Assembly (NCBI GenBank): GCA_964407075.1
Contig: CAYOUE010000030.1
Span: forward strand, 1-24,256
Reading direction: 5' to 3'
DNA: 24,256 nt
Origin: JAHQVI01 sp964407075
Lineage (GTDB): Bacteria > Pseudomonadota > Alphaproteobacteria > Rhizobiales > Rhodomicrobiaceae
Below, in pieces: positions 1 to 6,557 of the stretch; within the stretch, counting starts at the first letter, position 1; every line of letters starts with the position of its first letter. Under the pieces are notes generated by a model, which was given only the letters and a program-made list of their open reading frames with translations, did no database searches and was not told the origin of the DNA. The translations under genes and the position numbers were made by a program.

Positions 1-1328
1 TCGTAGGCGGTAATCCCGAGAGAAGCGTCGCGCTTTGGCGCCATGGTGGCATAACGGTTTGGATAGGTTTCCACAAGTCGCCAGTCTTCGTCATCCATCA
101 CCACCTGGGCATTGAAGCGCTCCTGCAGCATTTGCGCTCCGCCAATATGGTCGCCGTGGGCGTGAGAGATGATGACATAACGGATGTCTTCCGGATCCAG
201 GCCGGTGATCTCGGCGGCCTCGCCAACGGTCATGCGGACGCCTTCGAGCGCCGTCTTGAAATCGGTGCGGGCGGCGGGATGGGAGGCGTCCTCCGGCGAG
301 CCATCCGCAGCAGAGGCGATCGTGCTGGCGTCGATGAAGGCCTGGTCGACCCAGCCCTTGTCGGCGATCTCGGTGAACAGCGCATTGAAGAGCGCCAGGT
401 CGGTCCCGGACTTGATCTGCAGATGCAGAACGTTTTCCGCACCGGCCTCCGCTTCGCACGCCGCGACGGTGACGGTGCGGCGCGGATCGACGATGATGAT
501 ACGCGCCCTGTCGTGAGGCTCGCCGGCGAGCTGTTCCTGCTTCTTGCCGATCGAAGAACCGCGCAGGTTGGGCACCCAGTGGTTGAGGAAATAGTTGGTC
601 TGGGTCTCCAGGGGATTGGCGCCGACAACCATGATCGTATCGGCGAGTTCTGCGTCCTCATAACAATTGTTGAGTTCGCCGACGCCCATGTCACGGGTGG
701 CGTGCACCTCGGAATTGTAGGCCGGGCGGTTATGGATGCGGATGTTCTTGACCTTCATCGCTCCGAAATAGAGCTTGCCCGTCCCCCAGGTGTTTTCATA
801 GCCGCCGCCTGCGCCGCCATGATCGAAGGCGGACACGAAAAGAGCGTCCTCGCCCTTCTCGGCCACGATCCGGGCAGTGACGCGAGCGACCAGGTCGAGC
901 GCATCGTCCCAGCTTGTCGGCTGCATCTGCCCATAGCGCCACACCAGCGGGTCCGTCAGACGCTGCTGCTGTGTCTGCCGCGCCCGGGAATAGCTCATCT
1001 CGGCCATGCGGGCGCCCCGCACGGAGCCGAGGCCGGAATTCACGACGCACTCCTTGTCCGGCTTGATGACGATATGGACGTCCTTCCCGTCCTGCTTGAC
1101 GATGTTGTACATCGACGGCGAGTACCAGGCGTCCGTCTCCGCATTCTGCTGTTCGGAAAGATTTACGCCGAAGACGTTGGCCGAAGGCTCATTGCCACCC
1201 TGCTTGTTCACAGGCCAGCTGTAGGCGTGGTAGCCGCAGCCGACGATGCAGTAGTGGCATACGACATTGTGTTTCGTGGCATCGGCCGGAATGATCGGAA
1301 GGCGATCGGTCTGTCTCTTGTAAGCCAT
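1..1328 (-). CDS. aioA: Arsenite oxidase large (molybdopterin) subunit AioA, 5' part, joined in frame to a metallo-beta-lactamase segment at the window edge
   Basis: Catalytic subunit of periplasmic arsenite oxidase, which oxidises As(III) to As(V) at a bis-MGD molybdenum centre. The N-terminus has the CHYCIVGC cluster motif (Cys24, Cys27, Cys31). The position that is a fourth Cys in many relatives is a Ser-containing ECVVNSGLGS stretch, as expected for the 3Fe-4S cluster of this family. FDHGGAGGGYENTWGTGK, HNRPAYNSE and GELNNCYEDAELAD are typical AioA blocks, closest in my memory to the Rhizobium NT-26 type. The ATG is 11 bp after the aioB stop, with AGGA seven bases upstream, so aioBA is one transcript. 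From about residue 382 (after AAEITGLDPEDIR, near position 183) the expected AioA sequence stops. A metallo-beta-lactamase HAHGDH segment follows in the same frame to the window start. The true length (usually about 830-850 residues) and the 3' end are not in the window. AioA identity of the first 380 residues is near certain. Confidence 0.93.
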   Translation of the reverse strand, partial: MAYKRQTDRLPIIPADATKHNVVCHYCIVGCGYHAYSWPVNKQGGNEPSANVFGVNLSEQQNAETDAWYSPSMYNIVKQDGKDVHIVIKPDKECVVNSGLGSVRGARMAEMSYSRARQTQQQRLTDPLVWRYGQMQPTSWDDALDLVARVTARIVAEKGEDALFVSAFDHGGAGGGYENTWGTGKLYFGAMKVKNIRIHNRPAYNSEVHATRDMGVGELNNCYEDAELADTIMVVGANPLETQTNYFLNHWVPNLRGSSIGKKQEQLAGEPHDRARIIIVDPRRTVTVAACEAEAGAENVLHLQIKSGTDLALFNALFTEIADKGWVDQAFIDASTIASAADGSPEDASHPAARTDFKTALEGVRMTVGEAAEITGLDPEDIRYVIISHAHGDHIGGAQMLQERFNAQVVMDDEDWRLVETYPNRYATMAPKRDASLGITAY

Positions 1329-1339
1329 TGTCTGTTCCT

Positions 1340-1864
1340 TCAAAGCACGTTGGACAGGCGGCCGTAGAGAAGCTCGTCCACGCCTTCAGCGTAGATGTCT
1401 CCGGCTTCGTCGACGCGCAGCACATATTGCGGGAGGTTCTGGGTCGCCTGGCCCCAGATCTGCTGGCCGCCGGCCTCACAGTCGAAGCGTGAATAGTGGC
1501 CGGGGCAGTTCAGGGTCCGGTCACCGGCATTGTAGAGAAGGGGAAAGCCCTTGTGCGGGCACAAGGTGGAAAAGCCGACGATGTCACCGTCCGGACCTGC
1601 GCCGCCTTCCACAGGCGCGCCGAGCTTGAGCAGCACGCCGGGCGCGTTTTCGTCCGGATAGGCCACGTTCAACGGCACATCCACCTCAAGATCGGCGATA
1701 TTGGCGAGCCTGTTCGATGGATACTGAACCCGCGCCATTGCTGCGGACTGGGCATTGGCATGAGCGGGAAGGGCAGCGGATGCGGCTGCCCCGGCTGCGG
1801 CAACGGCGCTTCCCCTCAGAAACTGGCGGCGGCCGGCGTCAACCAGCCTTTCGCATCGTGACAT
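1340..1864 (-). CDS. aioB: Arsenite oxidase small Rieske subunit AioB
   Basis: Rieske 2Fe-2S subunit that passes electrons from AioA to a cytochrome or other periplasmic carrier. The 174-residue length fits the family. Residues 12-18 (RRQFLRG), followed by an Ala-rich hydrophobic run, form a Tat signal peptide; in this family the folded AioAB pair is exported on AioB's signal. Cluster ligands lie in CPHKGF (Cys102, His104) and CPGHYS (Cys120, His123). The two positions that carry disulfide cysteines in classical Rieske proteins are Phe107 and Gly122, the NT-26-like arrangement. The ATG start is supported by AGGAGG at 1870-1875, five bases upstream. It is the first gene after the sigma54 promoter at 1905-1919 and is followed 11 bp later by aioA. 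Confidence 0.96.
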   Translation of the reverse strand: MSRCERLVDAGRRQFLRGSAVAAAGAAASAALPAHANAQSAAMARVQYPSNRLANIADLEVDVPLNVAYPDENAPGVLLKLGAPVEGGAGPDGDIVGFSTLCPHKGFPLLYNAGDRTLNCPGHYSRFDCEAGGQQIWGQATQNLPQYVLRVDEAGDIYAEGVDELLYGRLSNVL

Positions 1865-1904
1865 GCTTTCCTCCTGTTATGTTGTGTCGATGCAGGCAGG
1901 AAGA

Positions 1905-1919
1905 GCAATGTGCGTGCCA
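1905..1919 (-). promoter_or_regulatory. sigma54 (RpoN) -24/-12 promoter of aioBA
   Basis: Read on the minus strand the site is TGGCAC-GCACA-TTGC, an exact match to the sigma54 consensus TGGCAC-N5-TTGC. The GG falls at 1917-1918 and the GC at 1905-1906. The predicted transcript start is near 1893, about 30 bp before the aioB start codon. It lies just downstream of aioR, which encodes a sigma54 activator with a GAFTGA motif, so the promoter and its activator are adjacent. Confidence 0.93.
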
Positions 1920-1983
1920 TTTGCTCAACTATCTGAAGTGAAAGGGTTTTGCTAAAACAGTCTTCGGCGCGCAGCATCAGTTC

Positions 1984-1999
1984 GTTCGGAAATCCGGAC
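1984..1999. promoter_or_regulatory. Candidate AioR enhancer site, promoter-proximal
   Basis: Imperfect dyad GTTCGG-AAAT-CCGGAC: 6-bp arms, 4-bp centre, one arm mismatch. Its centre is about 98 bp upstream of the predicted sigma54 start. It has the same 6-4-6 architecture and outer GTTC arm as the dyad at 2017-2032. Assignment to AioR is inferred from position and symmetry. Confidence 0.6.
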
Positions 2000-2016
2000 A
2001 TGCTGCGCCGCCGAAG

Positions 2017-2032
2017 GTTCAGGACTCTGAAC
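2017..2032. promoter_or_regulatory. Candidate AioR enhancer site, promoter-distal
   Basis: Perfect dyad GTTCAG-GACT-CTGAAC overlapping the aioR stop codon (2019-2021). Its centre is about 131 bp upstream of the predicted aioBA start and 33 bp (about three helical turns) from the sister dyad, so both could be bound on the same DNA face. It could also act as a weak hairpin in the aioXSR mRNA end, but no T-tract follows. Confidence 0.62.
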
Positions 2033-3359
2033 GGGTTTTCTCCAGGAGCCCCAGCCGCGTCATCTTCTCCCAGAGCGTGGTGCGCGATATCGCGAGCAGG
2101 CTGGCCGCCTTGCCGACCTGCCCGCCCGTCTGTTCGAGCGCACGCTCGATCTGTCTGCGTTCCGCAGCATCTCTGACCTCAGCCAGCGGGGAGAATGCCT
2201 TTCCCGGCTCGTTCCTCGCCTGCTCGGGGAACAGATCGCCGGGCATTATCCATTCATGCGCAGCAAGCGCCGCCGCGCGCTCCACCCGGTTGCGAAGCTC
2301 CCGGACGTTGCCCGGCCACGGATGGGCAAGAGCGGCTTCTTCGGCCAGAGCGCTGTAGCCGCGTATTCGCGCATCCGTCCGCGCGACTGCATCAGCAAGA
2401 AAGCGCTCCATCAGCATGACGATGTCTTCGGGCCGCTCCCTGAGCGGCGGAATCTCGACAGGCAGCACCGCCAGCCGGAAGTAGAGATCTTCGCGTAATC
2501 CTGTCAGGGCGGCTCCCTTCGATATCTGGCGGTGCGTCGCCGAAACGATCCGCGCCCTGAAGGGTATGGCGTTCTCGCCGCCGACGCGGTGGAAACCGCC
2601 TTCCTCGATCAGCCGCAGCAGCTTGGCCTGGAGCGGCAAAGGCATGTCTCCGATCTCATCGAGGAAGAGGATGCCCCTGCTCGCCCGCTCGGCGTAACCG
2701 AGATGGCGTTGGTGCGCTCCGGTGAAAGCGCCTTTCTCGTGGCCGAAAATTTCACTCTCCAGCAGCTCGGCGGGTATCGCCGCGCAATTTACCGCGATGA
2801 ACGGCTCTTCGTTCCGCGCCGACACCTGGTGAAGAAACCGGGCCGCGACTTCCTTGCCCACGCCCGTCTCGCCCGTAATCAGCACGGGCAGTTCATGACC
2901 GGCATAACGGCGTAGAATATCCTCGGCGCTGCACATGGCGGAAGATTCACCGAGAATACAGGCCGGATTCGAACCCGAAGGGCGTATCCGGCGGCCTAAC
3001 TCGATGCGCTTGAGGAAATCTTCCATCGAGAAAGGTTTCGATACGAAGTCGGCCGCGCCCGAGCGCATGAGACGCACCGCCTGGTCGATCTCGCCATAAC
3101 CTGTAATGAAGATGAAGGGCGGGGTCTCGGGCAGCTTCGCCAGCTCGCAGAAGACCTTTTCGCCGGAGATGTCGGGGAGGCGAATATCGCAGATAACGAG
3201 TTCGAGCGGACGCCTGACCGCGGGAATCCCGGTGATGGCCTCACGGCCCGACTGCCACCAGTCGACGTGAAAGCCTTCGAGTTCGAGCCTCTGGACCAGC
3301 GAGCCGCCCATGACAGGATCGTCCTCGACAAGGCCTATATGCGCAAGTTCATGCCGCAT
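2019..3359 (-). CDS. aioR: sigma54-dependent response regulator AioR
   Basis: NtrC-type activator of arsenite oxidase transcription. It has a receiver domain (residues 1-115, acidic pocket D13/D14, phosphoacceptor D58 in VICDIRLPD, Lys108 in VSKPF). An AAA+ domain follows, with Walker A GETGVGKE at 163-170, the sigma54-contacting GAFTGA loop at 210-215 and Walker B ILFLDEIGD near 230-238. The C-terminus is a Fis-type helix-turn-helix (GGQVGKAASLLAISRTTLWEKM). I chose the ATG at 3359 (MRHEL..), which starts the receiver fold directly; a TTG at 3383 in the same frame would add eight residues. The gene overlaps the end of aioS by 11 bp, so the two are translationally coupled. A receiver-AAA-HTH protein next to a sigma54 promoter and aioX/aioS makes the assignment firm. 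Confidence 0.95.
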   Translation of the reverse strand: MRHELAHIGLVEDDPVMGGSLVQRLELEGFHVDWWQSGREAITGIPAVRRPLELVICDIRLPDISGEKVFCELAKLPETPPFIFITGYGEIDQAVRLMRSGAADFVSKPFSMEDFLKRIELGRRIRPSGSNPACILGESSAMCSAEDILRRYAGHELPVLITGETGVGKEVAARFLHQVSARNEEPFIAVNCAAIPAELLESEIFGHEKGAFTGAHQRHLGYAERASRGILFLDEIGDMPLPLQAKLLRLIEEGGFHRVGGENAIPFRARIVSATHRQISKGAALTGLREDLYFRLAVLPVEIPPLRERPEDIVMLMERFLADAVARTDARIRGYSALAEEAALAHPWPGNVRELRNRVERAAALAAHEWIMPGDLFPEQARNEPGKAFSPLAEVRDAAERRQIERALEQTGGQVGKAASLLAISRTTLWEKMTRLGLLEKTRSES

Positions 3360-4800
3360 GGGAACTGGCGCCCTCCCGCGCAAAAGGCAGGATCAAGGTT
3401 ACGATCGTCCCGCCATCGTTTTTTTTCTTGATTTTCACGCTTCCGCCGAGTTCGTCAATAATGCGGCGCACCATCCAGAGGCCTAGCCCCCGACGAGCGC
3501 GCATCGCCGTACCTGGATCTTCGCAAAGGAGTATCGCTGCGGCGTCGTCCGGCATTCCGGGACCCTGATCCTCGATCTCGATAGTGACGAGGCGATCCGT
3601 ATTGCCTGCCCGGAAGGCGAGCGCTCCACCTTCAGGCGTGACAGCGCTGGCGTTGAGCAGCAGATTCAGCAGCGCCTGCCGGACCGGTCCGCCATCTGCG
3701 AGGGTCGCGCCCTGGTCCGACCAGGCGACATTCCAGACGAGTTGCTGCCGCTTGCGCTGGATTTCCGGCTTGATAAGAAGCCGGATGTCCTCGAAATCGC
3801 AATGGCTGAGCGGTCGCTTCGAGCGCTCGGGCCGATAGGTTGCCAGCGTCGCCTCGACCACATCGCGGATTCCGGCAAGCCCACGCTCAACAAGACTGAT
3901 CGAGGTTTCGCGCACTTCGGGAGATTTGCCGTGTTTTTTCAGCGTATCGAGGGCGTTGAACAGCCCGCCTAGCGGGTTGTTGATTTCATGCGCCATACCC
4001 GAGGCCAGCCGCCCGAGGCTCGCAACCTTCTCTTCCTCCGCGAGCTGCATGGCAAGATCCGCCCGCTCGCGTTCGGCATGGACGAGCGCGTTGTAACCGC
4101 GGAAGAGGCTGGCGACTTCGCGGTCTCGCGTCGGGAACTCACTCGGCGAGATCGGCTCGACCGCGCCTCTCGCGGCTGCCCGCATATGGCTTTCGAGGAC
4201 CTGCATAGGACTTATCATCCGCCGGACCAGGAGGAACCCGCCGAGGGAAAACAGGGCCGCAAGCACGCCGTTCGTGACAAGGAGCGTCAGCAGAATTTCA
4301 TGCCTCTCCGCGAAAAGGTGGGAAACATCGAAGGTCGCGTGTATGGTCCCGATCGCCTGTGCCTGGTAGACCAGATCGCGGCGGGCGAAGCCTGTTCTGG
4401 ATACTTCGTCGATCGTGACGAGGCTGGGGCCATACCTTTCGGCATACGCCGCAGGAAGCTCGGAATAGGCTTTGATCCTGCCCGGATCGCTTGCGGCAAG
4501 CACGCGGCCGTCGGCTCCCGTCACCACCGTCTCCAGCGGCGCCAATGCGCCATAGGTCGTCGCGGAGCGGTCGAGCGCGTCGAAAACTTCCCACACATCG
4601 CCGCGCAACACTGCCGGCACTACAGCAGACGAGAGGCCGTCAAGATAGGTCTCCGCAAGTCCGTCGAGAAAGCGCTCCTGCGTCCGCGTCAGCCGGTCGA
4701 GAACACGCTCCGAGATCGCAGCGCTGACCGCGACCATAAGCAGCGCAACGATCAGAGGGATCCGATAGGAAATCGGGATCAGCCGCGGATAGGAATTCAT
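3349..4800 (-). CDS. aioS: Arsenite-responsive sensor histidine kinase AioS
   Basis: Membrane sensor kinase of the arsenite two-component system, 483 residues. A first membrane segment (about 14-30) and a second (about 169-192) enclose a periplasmic sensor region of about 140 residues, where AioX is expected to dock. A HAMP-like linker follows. The H-box is SGMAHEINNPLGG with phosphorylated His271. The ATPase domain shows QALLNLLLNA (N box), EDQGPGMPDD (G1) and GLGLWMVRRIIDELGG (G2). The ATG overlaps the aioX stop as ATGA, and the 3' end overlaps aioR by 11 bp, so X-S-R form a tight unit. Kinase identity is certain; the AioS name rests on the neighbours. Confidence 0.94.
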   Translation of the reverse strand: MNSYPRLIPISYRIPLIVALLMVAVSAAISERVLDRLTRTQERFLDGLAETYLDGLSSAVVPAVLRGDVWEVFDALDRSATTYGALAPLETVVTGADGRVLAASDPGRIKAYSELPAAYAERYGPSLVTIDEVSRTGFARRDLVYQAQAIGTIHATFDVSHLFAERHEILLTLLVTNGVLAALFSLGGFLLVRRMISPMQVLESHMRAAARGAVEPISPSEFPTRDREVASLFRGYNALVHAERERADLAMQLAEEEKVASLGRLASGMAHEINNPLGGLFNALDTLKKHGKSPEVRETSISLVERGLAGIRDVVEATLATYRPERSKRPLSHCDFEDIRLLIKPEIQRKRQQLVWNVAWSDQGATLADGGPVRQALLNLLLNASAVTPEGGALAFRAGNTDRLVTIEIEDQGPGMPDDAAAILLCEDPGTAMRARRGLGLWMVRRIIDELGGSVKIKKKNDGGTIVTLILPFAREGASSHAA

Positions 4801-5687
4801 CCGAAACGCCTTACGGTATCCACTTTGGCGGCAATTGCGTCGAACAGCGACGGATCGGTCGGCACAAAACCGTCCAGCCTCAGGAGGTCGAGGACCTTGC
4901 GCCCTGCGTCATCCCCGGTCATCGATATCAGAGCTTCCTTGAGCCTCGCGAGCCTTGCATCGTTCGCCAGCGATTTGGGCGCGGCTACCGGAGGAAAGCC
5001 GAGCCATTCGGAGCGCCTGACGATCTTCGTCTGAGCGACCAGTGCGGGCTCGGTCTCACGCATGACCTCCCAGACATAGCCGTCGACGCTGCCCGACTGC
5101 GCGAGCCCGGACGCAACGGCCCGGACCACATTGCGGTGCCCGTAGGTGAAGAAGTGCTTCTGGAAGAACTGATCCGGCATGATCCTGTTCTCCGCCAGCA
5201 GCGTCCGCGTGACGAGATAACCGGAATTCGAATCAGGATCGGAAAACGCATGGATATCGCCGCGAAGATCCTGCCAATCGTCCGCCGCGCGGTCAAAGGA
5301 GACGATCAGGTAGGACTGATACAGCGGCTTGCCTTGCCAGGATGGCGTCGCAACGAGATCCAGACGGTCGCGGTACTGCACATAGGGATAGCCACAAATC
5401 CAGGCTGCATGGACCTGGCCGGAGACCAGGAGCGCGGTGATTTCCTGATAGGTGCGCCTCGTCACCAGTTCGACCGGTCCCCCGACTTTTCCGGTCAGAT
5501 AGGCTCGAAGGTGGCTGAGAAGTTCCAGATCGCTCGTCAGAAAGACGGGCGTCAGGCCGAACTTCAAATCCTCGCCTTGTGCGCTAAGCTGTGTCGCGGA
5601 CGAAGCCGTAATTGCAGCCGCCGCAGCAGTCAGCACAAAATTTCGGCGGGTGAGGCCGTCCAACTTCCGATGGATCGGTTCATCCAT
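4797..5687 (-). CDS. aioX: Periplasmic arsenite-binding protein AioX
   Basis: PhnD-like periplasmic solute-binding protein that senses As(III) and signals to AioS; 296 residues. The N-terminus carries a twin-arginine motif (RRNFV, residues 14-18) and an Ala-rich hydrophobic segment ending near ASSATQLSAQ, so it is exported. The PhnD-type fold shows in KFGLTPVFLTSDLELLSHL, VHAAWICGYPYVQY and FSDPDSNSGYLVT. Cys98 in WICGYPY corresponds to the cysteine implicated in arsenite sensing by Agrobacterium AioX (my memory of the literature). I chose the ATG at 5687, with GGAGG seven bases upstream, over the TTG just before it. The stop overlaps the aioS start (ATGA). The PhnD fold alone could mean phosphonate or phosphite binding, but the context decides. 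Confidence 0.93.
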   Translation of the reverse strand: MDEPIHRKLDGLTRRNFVLTAAAAAITASSATQLSAQGEDLKFGLTPVFLTSDLELLSHLRAYLTGKVGGPVELVTRRTYQEITALLVSGQVHAAWICGYPYVQYRDRLDLVATPSWQGKPLYQSYLIVSFDRAADDWQDLRGDIHAFSDPDSNSGYLVTRTLLAENRIMPDQFFQKHFFTYGHRNVVRAVASGLAQSGSVDGYVWEVMRETEPALVAQTKIVRRSEWLGFPPVAAPKSLANDARLARLKEALISMTGDDAGRKVLDLLRLDGFVPTDPSLFDAIAAKVDTVRRFG

Positions 5688-5843
5688 CAAATTCCTCCCG
5701 GTCGCCGGATGGCGAAGGGGAAAATATTAACGCAGCCGCCGCAGAAATGCGATGTCCGTGAAAGAACGCTCATGCGCCCGTCATATAGAGCCGCCGAGCA
5801 GCACTCTGAAGATGCCGAATAAAAAGGCCAGAATTGCTACGAT

Positions 5844-5858
5844 ACGCATTATATGCGT
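5844..5858 (-). promoter_or_regulatory. Palindrome overlapping a -10-like TATAAT, possible promoter/operator upstream of aioX
   Basis: Perfect dyad ACGCAT-TAT-ATGCGT. On the minus strand it contains TATAAT (5848-5853), about 160 bp before the aioX start. No convincing -35 is seen 17 bp upstream. The region must hold whatever promoter drives aioXSR, and the dyad would suit a dimeric repressor, but nothing identifies the regulator. A 28-codon ORF encoding a short hydrophobic peptide (5781-5867, minus) runs across the same bases and is an alternative explanation. Confidence 0.3.
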
Positions 5859-5930
5859 GAAGAACATCTTTGCCCCATGCCTCTGCGGGGGAACTATCAC
5901 TTCAAGCAGAAAAAGCTGGGGCGAGAAGCG

Positions 5931-6302
5931 CTAGGCGGCCAGTCTCGATTCTGCAGGATGCAAAAGTGCCAGATCCCGCCGAGATCGATATAAAATAACC
6001 CTGTCAAAGCCGCTGTTCGCGCATACCCGATAAACATGGCTTCTGACCCCTCTCAAATCAGGCCGATCCAGAATGTCATCCCAGAACGAGACGCCAATTC
6101 CGGTGCAAGTCAGAAGCAGCCATGTGAAAGGGCAGACAGTCTGATACCCGCCCAGCTTCGGCTGCTTTCTGGTTAAGGCATCCATCAGCGACGTGACGGT
6201 AACGTGCCTCGATTTATCGCCGGTCATTCCGTCGCCGTCGAGGGTTTCATCCTTAGCCTGGTCTATCGCAGCTTCCAGATCGGAGAGTTTTTTTAATCTC
6301 AA
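5931..6302 (-). CDS. Hypothetical protein, possibly a remnant
   Basis: Open frame of 123 residues that I do not recognise. The first 50 residues are charged (KKLSDLEAAIDQAKDET), followed by a short hydrophobic stretch (FTWLLLTCTGIGV) and a basic C-terminus rich in Arg. No family motif is visible and no strong ribosome binding site precedes the start. It lies in the gene-poor strip between aioX and the tRNA-Glu gene, where base composition looks less GC-rich than the flanks. It could be a decayed accessory gene exposed in one frame; another frame across 5895-6037 begins with MFIGYAR, reminiscent of serine recombinase starts. Confidence 0.25.
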   Translation of the reverse strand: MRLKKLSDLEAAIDQAKDETLDGDGMTGDKSRHVTVTSLMDALTRKQPKLGGYQTVCPFTWLLLTCTGIGVSFWDDILDRPDLRGVRSHVYRVCANSGFDRVILYRSRRDLALLHPAESRLAA

Positions 6303-6408
6303 TCACTATCATCGCTTCTCACGCCCGATCTCAATTGCGGCAGAACCGGGGACATGAACCTGAAACCCGCCTGAAAGTTGAGGGAAATCAATGCCTTAAC
6401 AGGTGAAG

Positions 6409-6483
6409 TGGCGCTCCCTAGGGGAATCGAACCCCTCTTTCCAGATTGAAAATCTGGCGTCCTAACCGATAGACGAAGGGAGC
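6409..6483 (-). tRNA. tRNA-Glu (anticodon UUC)
   Basis: Complete cloverleaf on the minus strand. The acceptor stem GCTCCCT (6477-6483) pairs with AGGGAGC (6413-6419). The anticodon stem CCAGA/TCTGG encloses the loop TTTTCAA, with anticodon TTC at 6448-6450. The T arm is AGGGG-TTCGATT-CCCCT. Discriminator G (6412) is followed by an encoded CCA (6409-6411). The 5' end is 74 bp downstream of the recJ stop. Its 3' end faces the aio cluster, the usual orientation for an integration target. Confidence 0.97.
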
Positions 6484-6557
6484 AGCGCTCAGGCGTCACA
6501 ACGATATAAAAAGGATTTGTCCGCAACACAAGTCCTCTTGTTGCGAAGAGGCCGAAC

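Noticed and set aside
132..1367. 411-codon plus-strand ORF opposite aioA
   Set aside because: Antisense shadow of a high-GC gene; the minus strand encodes recognisable AioA throughout this interval down to about position 183.
2017..2032. Reading the aioR-end dyad as an intrinsic terminator
   Set aside because: No T-tract follows the 6-bp stem; the spacing to the sister dyad and to the sigma54 promoter fits an enhancer better.
5781..5867. 28-residue hydrophobic ORF (minus strand) containing MRIVAILAFLFGIFR
   Set aside because: Looks like one membrane helix, but has no clear ribosome site and ends abruptly; it may be a gene fragment. Too short to list as a gene.
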